A DNA stretch of 64,000 nt. Source: Rusavskia elegans. Lineage: Eukaryota; Ascomycota; Lecanoromycetes; Teloschistales; Teloschistaceae. Below the pieces are notes generated by a model. The model was not told the DNA's origin. It did not search any database and was given only the letters and a program-made list of their open reading frames with translations. This document shows, in pieces, positions 1-11,389 of this stretch; position 1 is the first letter of the stretch, and each line of letters starts with the position of its first letter. The DNA lies in NCBI GenBank assembly GCA_011316305.1, contig SAUG01000164.1, positions 1 through 64,000 of the forward strand. The letters are read 5' to 3'. Both the position numbers and the translations under genes were made by a program.

Positions 1-1
1 T

Positions 2-118
2 GGAGATGGCGAGAGTCGAGAAGAGGAGTCGGCTGAGGTCGAGAGAAAGGACGCTGGAGAAGAGACTCCTCAGGTGAAGAAGCTCCTGATTGGATTCAGG
101 GGCTGCCATTGTGGGTAG
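2..118 (+). CDS. possible 3' end of a gene cut by the window edge
   Basis: An open frame runs in from the left edge for 38 codons and stops at TAG. It is rich in Glu, Arg and Lys and ends with a short Cys-containing tail (GCHCG). No family is recognisable. It could be the last exon of a gene lying outside the window, or chance. The composition is more coding-like than the DNA that follows it. Confidence 0.25.
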   Translation, partial: GDGESREEESAEVERKDAGEETPQVKKLLIGFRGCHCG

Positions 119-1528
119 CCGAACCCAATGGAATGTTCAACGACAAAAGTGGTACCTGTATGTAGGCACTGTCAACAAGGTGTTAGTGGAAAAGGATGGT
201 ATCTCAGCCTATCAGTCATTCCAGAGTACGTTTTCATAAACTCTCCCACGACAGGTTGGGAAGCAATTGGTGAAATGTTAACTATCTGCATTTGATATTT
301 CTGGTGCGGCTGATGCTAGCTAGTGGTGTTGGATGATTTAGCAGAAAGTGGTTTGAGGATGGTAAGTAAGTTGCAACACGCGGAAGCAACTAGTAGCAGT
401 CCAATTGGCAAACCCACGGCGTTGTAAAGAAGGGAAGGGATTATTATCTCATACGAAAGTAAAGTAGGCTCGGATCGTCGATCCACAAGGGGTGACATCA
501 CACATCACGGCCGGACAGCGCTCCGGATAATAGAAAATCGAAAAAATAAAGGCACGTGGGTACCCATGCTGGTACAACACATAACTAGACTTCACGTTGA
601 GGATAGCTGAGTATTCTGTGCAGCCCACACACAATGGTCCATCTTGAGAGAAGCTTTAACTTCTCACAACATTTGTACAAGCTTCGCAGAGCTGTGATTG
701 GCCTTCTTTTTTTGGACAACGGCTGAAGCATCGACTATAGGATATGGGACTGCAAATGCTGAGACGTGTATCTGGCTCATGAAGCGGTTGGTGGCACGAA
801 GCAGCCTTGATGGGAGATTCATGTCACCCTTTGAGTAGGATGTCTGGTAATGCCCTGGGATGGAGATCTTCGATAAGCTTCAGGACTGACGGCAAGCCTG
901 ATGCAGTCTTCCGCTCCGCGAAGGATGTTGATACGATACCAGGCTGGCCTGCCCTGTCCGAGGTCGGGCGAATTTTGGTGACTGTAGGGCTGTCTTGGCA
1001 CGCTAGTAATCTCCTGGTTCGTGCGGCGACGGGAGTTTTAGCCGCAGGAACAACCTTATTTGTGCTAGCGTCGGTAGCAACCGAATGCCCTCAAACCGCA
1101 CAAACCCTCAAACACTGTCCCTGGACACTTGGTCTAATAATTTTACTTGAATGCTTCTTGTTGGAGAGCGACAGCTGCAAGATGGGAGCATACGGTTCAT
1201 GGTTTACTTCTCGTTTAGTGACGCTTCTGAACGACATCCTAGTGTTAATCTCAGACTCTTAGCCAAACTACGAGCGGAGACAAAGAACACGCAGTATCCT
1301 ATGAGTCCTACAAATTTTACTGTACATCGTGTGCGGGCCCGGCAAAGTCGTCGAGTTGGGCCGGCCCTTAATCCCATAGACTTCATGTCGGGCTATATGA
1401 TGGGCCGTTGCTCAACAGAGTGAAGGTGAGCAAATTATGAGGTCCCCCTCGTGACGTGCTGATACACGAAACAAACAACGCCACCATGCCAACTGCGGTC
1501 CTGAGCCCTTTGACTTGCTTCTTGGTGC
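119..1528. other. non-coding stretch, no supported gene
   Basis: Only short overlapping open frames on both strands, none with recognisable composition or domain. No RNA gene or repeat is evident. Confidence 0.4.
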
Positions 1529-1858
1529 ATGAACGTTTCTCCGTACCAGAGATCGTTCATTAATCACGAAAACCGCGGATCCGCAACTTACATTAAAACA
1601 TACTTCCTCTTGCACGACAACCGGCCAACCACCAAGCCTCACGACAACCATATGGGCTGGTTGTGTTGTAACTGCCTCGATGGCATTTTCCGGGACTGGC
1701 AGCACAAATGTTCAGGCTGCGGTCATGCATCGGGGCCTCATCCAATTCGTACCGGTTGGTGCCAGGGCTGCTACCGCTACGATGATGCTGCAATCGCCAG
1801 ATTACAAGCAAGACAATCAACAAACACCGCCTCATCTCGAAAGAACCCTCAAAAATAG
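1529..1858 (+). CDS. small Cys-rich zinc-ribbon-like protein (uncertain start)
   Basis: A 109-codon open frame. From about residue 42 it carries CCNC, then CSGCGH about 13 residues later, then WCQGC: paired Cys knuckles spaced like a zinc ribbon, within a Trp-rich context. Small fungal proteins with a start like WWCCNC are common, which is the basis for the call. The first 40 residues are less convincing, so translation may begin at the internal ATG at 1652 or the segment may be the last exon of a longer gene. No function is claimed. It could be a decayed fragment, because the flanks are gene-poor. Confidence 0.4.
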   Translation: MNVSPYQRSFINHENRGSATYIKTYFLLHDNRPTTKPHDNHMGWLCCNCLDGIFRDWQHKCSGCGHASGPHPIRTGWCQGCYRYDDAAIARLQARQSTNTASSRKNPQK

Positions 1859-2938
1859 AATAGGTAATCAATACGTCACGGCTCCGTTCTCCTGTGATGG
1901 CCAGTTGATGGAGATTTAGCCCCGAGATCCCGATGCGTGCGCCCATCTTCTTGAACTGGAGTCAGGACAAATCTTTATGAAGCTTGTAAGTGAAGATGCA
2001 GTCGAACATTCCAGAGCTTGCTGAGAAACCATCAAGACCGTCCCGGATCTGGCGGATCAACCTTTGTAGAACGATAGATGAACAAAGAAGCCGGGATCGA
2101 TTTACGTTATCCGATGCATGTCAGAGATTATGGGTTGGGTAACTTTCGCTGAATAATCCAGGTGGAATTCTGAGATTGACAATAATGGCGCCCGCTGTCT
2201 GGATCTCAATTAATCCATCAGGTCTGGCCGGTGTATATGCTGCAGTCGTTGCATCCAAACTTCGCAACAAGCTCTTTCAAAGAACACAACGACAGATATG
2301 AATTTGTGATGTGGATTTCCCTCCCGTTGGTGACATTACCCTTCTTACAAAATGATCAGAGTCGTATGAGAAAGCTACACCGTTCTGAAGCAAGCCAATT
2401 ACTTGAGACAAGACCAGAAGGTGTAATATTTGGCTTTGGGCTGTACAGTTGCGTAGGTTGAGGAGAGAGCCCGCAAGTTGACTGGACAAAGCGATAAGAA
2501 CCAATCGAATCCACTCCTACCTTGATACCAACCGGGTCCCGTAGAAACATGGTACTGGTACCACTTTTGCCACGCCCCCTCAACCTGTGCTACCACTCAT
2601 CGTATCCTCCCATTCATGCCAAAAGAATTGTTGAGATAGCTGTGTTAGCAGTAGCCAACATTGAGTGGAACCCCGTTGGCCTTTTGATGGCCTGAAAGAG
2701 TTTCCGAAGCATGTTCGTGTCTCCGCAATTACAGTATCGTGAAAAAGGGCTGACCCTAAAGCTAGTCCGAATGCGGTTCAGGTCGCCGACGAAGCTCAGC
2801 TGATGTTCACCCAGAACATCAAGTGTTACGATATCAATGAAATCACAATGTCGAGCAGTTTCCTACCTTCTTGCCTCGTTCTACATGATTCCTTTCTCAG
2901 TGCCAGAAAGGAAATGTGGCTGCTGCTGAAACCAGCCA
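1859..2938. other. non-coding stretch upstream of the patatin-like gene
   Basis: No convincing coding frame on either strand and no repeat structure seen. The last few hundred bases presumably hold the promoter of the patatin-like gene. No clear TATA element was found. Confidence 0.4.
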
Positions 2939-4768
2939 ATGGCACTTACATCCTTATGGGATGTGCTGGCTGAAGTCGGCAGCTTCTGGCGATCCGTAAG
3001 CAACCTCAAGAGCAAAATTATAGCTGCCATCGGGTACTGACGAGCACCAGAAAGCATACCGATGGTGGAACAAGAAGCCTTCACAAAAGGCCCTTCTTGA
3101 GGCCCTGGCTGACGCGCAATCATACGAAGAATGGGATGATATTGCCGTTCAGCTCGATGATTTCTTCCACACCGACCTTTGGCGCCAGAACGCCCCCAGC
3201 AAGTATTATGACTATCGGCTCATGAATGAACGTCGTCGGGCAATCATCAAAGCTCGCGAGGAGGAGGATATCTTGGGCCTTGTCAATCTCCTTCGCTCGG
3301 GTCTCGTCAGGAACCTTGGCAATATTACGGCACCTCGCCTGTTCAATCGAGCATATGCAGGCACCAAACTCCTTATCGAGGACTACATCACTCAGATCGC
3401 TTTTGCTATCGAGTATGTCACCGCGCTCCCAACCGCCCAGAATGACGAGAGTGGGTGGACATCCCAGACAAAGCTCGACCTGTTACACGATGCTCGACAA
3501 GCGTTCGGGAGGTCAACCCTGGTCCTTCAAGGTGGCGCAATGTTCGGACTCTGCCATCTAGGAGTGGTCAAGGCTCTGCACTTACGCGGGCTACTTCCAC
3601 GCATCATCACAGGGACGGCCACAGGGGCTTTGATAGCAGCCCTTGTTGGGACTCACACCGAAGACGAACTACTCGACTTCCTGAATGGCGATGGGATTGA
3701 CCTATCTGCCTTTGCCAAGAGACCTCACAAAGATGGTAGCTCGGATGGACAAGCTCTTGTGCCTCGCCGTCGTTCCGCAAACCTCCAGACTTTGCTTCGT
3801 CGGCTTGCGAGATTCATCCAAACGGGCCACTTCCTAGACTCGAGTATTCTTGAAGAGTGTGTGCGAGCCAACGTTGGCGACTTGACCTTTGAAGAAGCCT
3901 ATTCAAGGACCAAGCGAGTACTTAATATTACTGTCGCAACGTCTGGTCGAGGGGGTTTACCGAATCTTCTGAATTACCTCACAGCACCAAATGTCGTAAG
4001 TAGTCTTGTAGCCCAATAACAACGATTCGGATGCCATCTAACAACCGATAGCTAATTTGGTCCGCTGCACTGGCTTCGAACGCATCTTCGGCAACCATGT
4101 ATTCCCCTGTCATCCTCAGATGCAAAGATGAGACTGGCGCCATCGTGCCCTGGACATCGGCTCAAGAAGTCACCTTTCGGTCATGGCGTCACACCAGCTA
4201 CGCCGACCGGGAGTCTCCATTGTCGCGCATCGCTGAACTCTTCAACGTCAACCACTTTGTGGTCTCCCAGGCACGGCCCTACATCGCCCCTTTCTTACGC
4301 GCCGAACTTCAGCATCCAAATCCTCGTCAAGCGGGAAGACAAGCACTGACGATCCCTTTGATGCGCTTGGTAACCTGGGAGATCTATCACCGTCTCAACC
4401 AGCTGGATTCGTTAGGCTTGCTACCATCGTCAGTCAGGAGGTTGCTCATCGAGGAAACCATTCCTGGAGCCAGCTTAACCCTTGTCCCAGACCTCAGCCC
4501 CGGTGATTTCTGGAAGCTCCTGGAGACTCCGACCAAGCAAAGCGTTGAGTATTGGATTCTCCATGGCGAGCGAAGTGTATGGCCGGCCGTGAGCGCCCTG
4601 AAGGTACGATGTGCCATAGAAGTGGAGCTCGATCGCAGCTATCAGCTTGTTCGGCGGCGAAAGCCGTTTGATACTGGATCCCCATTGAATGTCAGGACCC
4701 CATCGACGGGTGATTTTCGTAAAAGGAGGCGCGCGGCTAGTGTGAGCGAAGCCTACATAAATCACTAA
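2939..4768 (+). CDS. TGL-type patatin-like (triacylglycerol lipase family) protein, predicted catalytically dead
   Basis: Exons 2939-2995, 3051-3995 and 4052-4768 give 572 aa. The first intron has a TACTGAC branch site and both introns keep phase. Start chosen at CCA-ATGG; the upstream frame has no better ATG. Family features: WRQNAPSKYYDYRL before the domain, the glycine loop GGAMFGLCHLGV, and LFNVNHFVVSQ near the C-terminal part of the domain. This matches Tgl3/4/5-type lipid-droplet lipases and acyltransferases. The nucleophile elbow reads GTATG (residues 207-211) where the family has G-x-S-x-G, so Ala209 replaces the Ser. By my alignment the catalytic DGS motif is also gone (Thr382 at the Asp position). 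The substitutions are not simple C-to-T changes, so RIP does not explain them. It may be a pseudoenzyme or scaffold. Confidence 0.85.
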
Positions 4769-4960
4769 ACAAGCCACTATCAAGAAATGTTGAAGACTCA
4801 TTTCGAATATCAAATGTGACTCAACGATCATGCTGATGTCACCACTACAATACTTAGTTCGAATTGTTCCTCTACGCTCCATCACAGACGATAAGGACAG
4901 TATCAATCTCGTAGTTCCTGATCGACCGCCCAGATCGAAGCCGTAATAAGAGGCTACAGC

Positions 4961-5429
4961 ATGAGGAAGACTTCCGAAGATTCCGCTTTTAAGGCCCACA
5001 AAGTGGCTCAAGACGAAAAATTCCCCATACACCTCGTACTGCCAGCAGATACCCTCCAGAAAGTTCGTAACGCGGTATTAGATCAATACAGAAGCTAACA
5101 TTATATCGTAGTTACAATTACTTGAAACATCTACCAGTAGCCTCAGCGCTACCGCATATCACAATCATTATATGAACCTCTGGGACCTCATGCGCGAAAT
5201 CTTGCAGCATGAGGCAAAATGGGTCGACATCCAACGGTGCATCGAGTGGCGGACCGCTGCCATTGAGATCAAGGTATTGAGACACGCATACGGCGACAAC
5301 GACGATTGGGCCGGGCTTTTTGCCGAGAATCTTCGAGGTGTGGAAGCTAAGGTGGTGAGAGCAACGACTAGGCTTAACGAGCTACGGCTAGACGTTCACA
5401 AGAGACTGAAGGAAATCTTTCCCGAATGA
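4961..5429 (+). CDS. hypothetical 139-aa protein, two exons
   Basis: Exons 4961-5062 and 5112-5429 join in phase across a 49-bp intron (donor GTTCGT, GCTAAC branch, TAG acceptor). The same rare donor GTTCGT is used in the nucleoside hydrolase gene at 52554. The product is acidic-basic and helical in look, with Trp-containing segments (LWDLMREILQHEAKW) and a C-terminal KRLKEIFPE. No family is recognised. Upstream of the chosen ATG a second coding-looking frame starts at 4829, so the true gene may be longer with another intron. It follows the patatin gene by 190 bp on the same strand. Confidence 0.5.
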
Positions 5430-5749
5430 CAAGGGGGATCTTGAGTGTAAGTATGTATGGTCGTCAAACAACTGCCGTCTCTTCGCCTGGTGGGGTGGGT
5501 ATTCGATGCCTGACCGCCAACCAAATTGGACGCTGTACCAGTGTATGAGATACTCTGAACACTATGCCATCCTTCTTAAATGTTTTCCTGCTCGTGATTT
5601 TGGATATTGATCCTTTGAGCGTTTGAAAATGCATGTACCAGTGTGCTTGTATCAAACAAACATGTTGTTATCCTGCGTTGCTCATTCATCCATCACTCTG
5701 CATCGCTTCACGCGCCTTTTATCACCTCATCAGTCTTGCAATCTTTGGC

Positions 5750-5759
5750 TATATATATG
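5750..5759 (+). promoter_or_regulatory. TATA-like element
   Basis: TATATATATG lies about 140 bp upstream of the ATG at 5896, a plausible core-promoter distance for a filamentous fungus. It is followed by a CT/CA-rich leader. Confidence 0.45.
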
Positions 5760-5895
5760 CGTCACAAGACTTCCCTTTCCACACTGGACCTCCCTAGCAG
5801 TACCACTCCCATCACCACAACCACCCGAATCAAACCTCAATCCCTGCCCTCCCCTACGCCATCTCCCATCACCCACCCCTTTAACCATAACTAAC

Positions 5896-6406
5896 ATGTC
5901 AACACTCGATACCCCGACAGCCCAACCCAGCAAAACAACCACTAAACATGACCACAGCATCTCAGACCCACAATACACAGTCGATGTAAGCACTGCATAC
6001 CCTTCCATTCAACGGCCTTGTCAAAACTCACCTACAATAGTTAACAGCCAAACACCTCAACCTCACATCGAATCAAAATCATCCACCACCACCAGCAACA
6101 ACATCCGCATACAACACCTCTTCAACATCTCCATCTCACAACCCATACGCGGATGAGAATATCCCACTGGCAATCGACCAGGCCTTAGGCGCTGGTGCTG
6201 GTGCTGCTCCAAAGGTGGGAAAGCCTGGTGTGAGGAAGAGCGCGAGTCAGCAGAGTCTGGGCACGAAAGTTGTTAAGCGGAGGGAGAGTGAGGGGAAGGG
6301 GGGAAAAGGTAGGGGGAGGGATGAGGAGGATGAGGAGGAGGAGGAGGAGGAGGAGGAGGAGGAGGGGAGGAGCTGGAAGGGGTTGAGGTGGTGTTGTTGT
6401 ATGTAG
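5896..6406 (+). CDS. small fungal protein with poly-Glu tract and C-terminal CCCM (possible CaaX) tail
   Basis: Exons 5896-5985 and 6041-6406 (55-bp intron, GTAAGC donor) give 151 aa. The N-terminal half is Thr/Pro/Asn-rich and looks disordered (PPPPATTSAYNTSS). Then come an Ala/Gly stretch, a basic segment (RKSASQQSLGTKVVKRRES), about eleven consecutive Glu encoded by a GAG/GGA repeat, and the end WKGLRWCCCM. The last four residues fit a Cys-a-a-X pattern with X = Met, and neighbouring Cys residues could be palmitoylated, so peripheral membrane attachment is a reasonable inference. Function unknown. It converges on the aminotransferase gene about 280 bp away. Confidence 0.7.
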
Positions 6407-6689
6407 GTTTGTTTTGGGGGTTTTGGTTGTGTGGGATGGTGTAAGGAGGGTTTGGAGTTGTGGTTGAGTTGGGGGAGATGTGTGCTTTGAATAGCTTATG
6501 TGTGGATGAGGGGTCTGGTTGAAATGGACAGTATGTGCATTGGATATCTTATATGCGGATTGGGCTCTGAGTTGATTACTATCATCGGTCGCAACTGGAT
6601 ATCTATGGTGGACGAGTATCTACCGGTAGGTAAATGGGTATCTGCATCCAAAACCAAAAAGCCCGCTCGTTATATTGCCAGTCATATTT

Positions 6690-8053
6690 TTATAGTTTCA
6701 CACTCCACCTATGTTCCACATCCCCATACTGTATCCCTTCAATCCACCCCTTCATCCTATTCGTAATTTCCCCTACCTCCTCACCCGGTTTCAACCCACA
6801 ATCCACATCCCGCCCTCTCCAATTGATTGACCGCACCGGACTCACCACCGCCGCCGTCCCTGTCCCAAACGCCTCAATCAACCTCCCTTCATCCGCCGCC
6901 TCCGCCAATTCTCGCATGGTATAATTCTTCTCCTCAACATCCCACCCCTCAGCCCCCAACTTCTCCCTCGCCAACTCCAATACGCTTTCCCTAACCACCC
7001 CCTCCAGAATCGTCCCATCCAGCGGCGCCGTCCACATCATTTTCTTCCCCGTTCCTTTCTCCTTGAGACAGACGAAGAAGTTCATCGTCCCCACTTCCGT
7101 CACGATCTCTTCTTCACCGAATAGCCATAGATTTTGATGATAGCCTCTTTTCGCGGCTTCGAGCTGCGGCACGATACAGGGGGCGTAATTGGCGCCGAGT
7201 TTGCGGTCGCCGACGCCGCCAGGCCAGGCACGGACGGCGCTGGATGTGGCGGCTAGGGAGATGGCTTTGAAGCCTGTGGGGTAGTAGGGGCCGACGGGGG
7301 AGGCGATGAGGTAGAGGAGAGCGGAGCCGGGGGGGCCGACACCGAGGGTGCGTTGGGTGCCGATTAAAGTTGGGCGGAGGTAAAGGGAGTAGCCGCGGGT
7401 TCTGTCCTGCCGTGTAAGCAAGTGTGGGTGTATGATCTGGTCAGGGGATTGGAAAAGGGGGCATACGCGGGTACGAATCGTTCTTCCATCCTCACGAATC
7501 GTGAGATGAGTTCTGTGAATGCTTCGCCGTCGATGGTGGGGAGGGCTATTCGTTCGGCGGAGCGATTGAGTCGCCGCATGTTGCGATCCGGTCTGAAGAG
7601 TCGGAGGTCGCCATTGGGTGTCTTGTAGGCTTTCATACCTTCAAAGCATTCGAAGGCGTAGTGGAAGACGCAGGTTGCTGGGTCGAGACTAAGGTTTTGG
7701 TAGGGTATTATTCGTGGGCGAAGCCATCCTTCTGAAGCGGTCCATTCTATTGAGAGCATATGGTCTACTGAAGCGTGAGCATGTGTTGGGTTGAATGGGG
7801 AATAGGAGTCCATACCTGTGAAAGATCGTCCGAAGACAAGCTTCTCTGGGGGGACGAGTTCCTTTGGCGTGGTGGTCTTGGTAATGGATAAGGCACTTGG
7901 ATCAATGTTGGGGAGTTTGGAAATGGCATCTTCTTGGGATTGTATGCTATATAACCTTCTGAGTTGCCAATTGAACCTGTAGTGTGGTGAAAGCTCTTTT
8001 CTTGAAGCGGTCAAGCAGGATCTGAGGCCATTGAAGACCGGCTGGCGAGCCAT
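6690..8053 (-). CDS. BAT1: branched-chain amino acid aminotransferase, mitochondrial
   Basis: Exons (minus) 8053-7816, 7764-7467 and 7401-6690 give 415 aa. It transfers the amino group between Leu/Ile/Val and 2-oxoglutarate using PLP. Fold-type IV signatures: [46 protein letters not shown], and [14 protein letters not shown], whose Lys is the Schiff-base residue. It then has [13 protein letters not shown] and the typical end [12 protein letters not shown]. The start [11 protein letters not shown] opens an Arg/Ser-rich, acid-poor presequence, which suggests mitochondria. An upstream in-frame ATG at 8104 is also possible. The 7402-7466 intron uses CAG at the far end (GGACAG) to restore FVPA-TRGYSLY; the nearer CAG would break the frame. 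Divergent from the SCY1-like gene, 426 bp apart. Confidence 0.95.
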
Positions 8054-8479
8054 GTTGGCGGTAAAAAGTTTGTAGTTGGAGCAAAGGCTTCCGATACGAT
8101 CCAAAAAGGTTATGTAGAAAGCTACCTAGGGATGGACCATTGATAAAGGCGTGCTGTTATGACACATCCGATGCTAAGCGGTCTGACAGCTGCGAATATC
8201 GGAGATCGGACAAAATGTGGCCCTATGAGGCTGAAGCGTGTTCCAACGTCAGCAAGGTTCGGATACTAAGACGGTGTTTCAAGTAATTCGAGAAACAGGA
8301 TACATGCAAGCCTCCTAACCAAAGGACACCAGATCGACCCACTGGTGTATCAACTCGCTGCGAGATCTACTCCAGCTGCCGAACCTAAACACCACCATCG
8401 TCAAGAGATGTTCCCGAACCAACCCCGACTGTCCCTGCTCTGATGCAGGACTCCTTCCCAAAGAATTGAGCTGGACGCC

Positions 8480-11389
8480 ATGTTCTCCTCTGCCCTCAAA
8501 TCATTTACCTCCAATATTTCGGCCAACTATACCATTGCATCAACACCCACCTCAGTTTGTGGGGCTTGGAAGGTCTACGATGGCAAAAAGAAATCAACGG
8601 GGAAGGCCGTCTCAGTCTTCATATTCGAAAGGAAATCCCTCGATCCACAGGCCGGAAGATTGGGTCCACGCTCAAGTAGCTCTTCCTTGAGAAAAGTCCA
8701 GGACGAAGTAATTGTAAGGGTCAAGAAAGAGTCCAATCTCCTCGCCAGGCTTCGGCATCCAAGCATCCTCGAGCTCGCGGAGCCCATCGAGGATACCCGA
8801 AGCGGCGGTCTTATGTTTGCTACCGAACCAGTCACCGCTTCTTTAGCTGGCCTTCTCCAAGACAAGGATGCCCAAGAAAAGGTTGGCGGTGTTGCTGGCA
8901 AGCCGAGTCGCTTCGTTATGCGAGATGAGAATGGACAGCTTCAACGCCGGGAGCTCGAGATCGATGAGTTGGAAATTCAAAAAGGCCTTCTGCAGGTCGC
9001 TCAAGGTCTCGAGTTCCTCCATGAGTCTGCAGGATTGGTTCACGGCAATTTAACACCCGACTCAATCTATGTCAACGCCAAAGTAGGCCCCCTCCGATAA
9101 TGCGGCCATCATCCTACTTTATACTGACATTGGTTCAATCCTAGTCTGATTGGAAGATAGCTGGCTTAGCCTTCGCCGGGCCTCCAGATACTTCGGATAC
9201 GCCGTCAAACATACCTCCCATATCCCTTTCAGAAGTGCTATATCACGATCCACGATTACCACGGAGCCTACAGTTGAATATTGACTATACATCTCCAGAC
9301 TTCGTCATGGATTCCAATGTATCATCTGCCGCCGACATGTAAGGCAACTCTTGGAGCCCCTTGATACCCAATGCTCCTCAATTCTGGAGTTGAGACATGA
9401 TTCGGCCAATGCGAGCCAACTCACAGACGTACCATTGGACTTTACCATCAAACTTGAGTCCAACATGCTGACTCTGGATTGACTAGGTTTTCCTTAGGGC
9501 TTGTCATGCTCGCTCTTTACAATTCGCCACATACCTCCCCTTTAAAGACCAATTCCAACGTCGCTACCTACAAGAAGATCTTTGACTCATCGTCATCTTG
9601 CCCATCATCTACCAATAATTTTCTCTCCTCCCGACCGTTGCCAAAAGATCTACTTACGGGCGTCCTTCCCCGGCTGATCACTAGAAGACCTGGTCAACGG
9701 ATGAATGCGCGTGAATTTCAGCAATCGCAGTTCTTCGATAACATTTTAGTATCTTCGATACGCTTCTTGGACGCATTACCAGCAAAGTCCCCAAACGAGA
9801 AGTCTCAATTTATGAGAGGGCTTCCCAAGATCCTGGATCAATTCCCGCGCTCAGTGCTCGAGAAAAAGGTCTTGCCAGCGCTGCTCGAAGAAACGAAAGA
9901 TCGGGAACTCCTTTTTGTTGTACTGCAAAATGTCTTCAAGATCGTCAAGTCACTCCCATCAGGTCGTCGAGTCTTCATAGAAAAGGTGATCCCGAAGCTG
10001 CGAGAAACTTTCATCAGCCCGAAAGGGTCTACAAATGAGCGTGATACAGCCAAGGAAGCAGGCTTGGTGATCGTACTGGAGAATATCGAGCTGATTGGTC
10101 AAAGCTGCTCCGGCAAAGAGTTCAAAGAGGATATTTTACCCATTCTTCATCTTGGTTTGGAATCACATACCCACTCTATAGTCGACAAAGCCCTCAATTG
10201 TCTTCCTACCATCATGACTGTACTCGACTTCTCAACTATCAAGCATGATGTGTTTCCTGTCGTCGCAGCCGTGTTCTCCAAGACCAGTAGCCTCGGGATC
10301 AAGATTAGAGGCCTCCAGGCGTTTGTGGTTCTATGCGGAGGTTCGTCAACAAGCAGCAGCAGCGAAGACATGGGAGATGGCCTTGATGGTGCTTTTCAGT
10401 CATCATCCCACAGTACCAAAGCAAATAACAACGCTGTACTAGACAAATACACTGTTCAAGAAAAGATCGTGCCTTTGCTCAAAGCCATGAAAACTAAGGA
10501 GCCAGCTGTCATGATGGCAGCACTTGCTGTATTCAAGCAAGTCGGCAGGATAGCAGACACGGATTTCTTAGCAACAGAGTGCCTTCCCGTTCTGTGGAGT
10601 TTTAGCTTGGGTCCACTGCTGGACATGCAGCAGTTTCAGGAGTATATGAAGCTCATCAAAAGCTTATCTACCAGGATTGAAACCGAGCAGATGCGCAAAT
10701 TACGCGAACTATCCTCGAATTCGAACACGACGAGAAACAACGACTTGATGAATGTCGGATCCACGGATGCTTTCTTTGCCAGCAATGGTAACGATGTTGG
10801 TGGAGACGACTTTGAACGTCTGGTCTTGGGCAAAACTGCGTCTATTAGGACTACTGACATGCTGGGAGACAGTCTGAGGCCACAACCACAGCGATCTCAG
10901 TCCTCCCGAACTACAACTCCGGTCTTCGACTGGTCGAGTTCGACAATATCGACAACCAACCATAATAATACCAATGGAGTCAATCTCAAGCAACCACATA
11001 CCTCAAACTTTGCCCAACCAAGCTCGAACCCATCCTTGAACACCTTTGCAGCTCTCAAGCCAATACCACAACTAAGTGCCGGTATCGGGAATTCCATGAC
11101 CAACGGCTTCTCAGCCATGGCTCCAATGCAGCCCTCGAAATCACAAACACCGCAATGGTCTACCAACACAATAACGTCCTCATACAATCAGCCCCAACCC
11201 AGCTTTCCCATTGTTCCTCCTCCGCAGCAGTCAAATCCGACCGCCGCACTTTCCCAATTCTCCATCGCCCCTCCACCTGCTCAAAGCAGATCGCCGATGC
11301 AAAACCAGTACGGCAACATGGCTAATGGGGCCTCTAGTTCTAGCCAGAAGACGAAAACGGGCCTCGATGCTTATGAGAGCTTGCTTTGA
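8480..11389 (+). CDS. SCY1-like (SCYL2/Scy1/Ppk32-type) pseudokinase with HEAT repeats
   Basis: Exons 8480-9082, 9145-9338 and 9487-11389 give 899 aa. The N-terminal kinase-like domain (about 30-320) keeps helical landmarks (ESNLLARLRHPSILELAEPIED, split here as LLARLRHPSIL and AEPIED). The catalytic HRD is HGN in LVHGNLTPDSIYVN, and the DFG position reads GLAFAG, so phosphotransfer is unlikely. A helical HEAT-type region follows (about 330-620, for example ILDQFPRSVLEKKVLPALLEE). The end is a long Asn/Ser/Pro/Gln-rich tail with the terminal motif GLDAYESLL. SCY1 proteins act in clathrin/COPI-linked Golgi-endosome traffic. The internal ATG-rich frame beginning at 9479 is exon 3, not a separate gene. 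Well-conserved splice sites make the model firm. Confidence 0.92.

Noticed and set aside
807..1262. 151-codon open frame on the plus strand
   Set aside because: No domain, irregular composition, and a comparable frame on the other strand. Likely chance.
9479..11389. Separate 636-codon gene
   Set aside because: It is exon 3 of the SCY1-like gene: splicing 9338 to 9487 restores the kinase-like sequence DMFSLGLVMLALYN across the junction.
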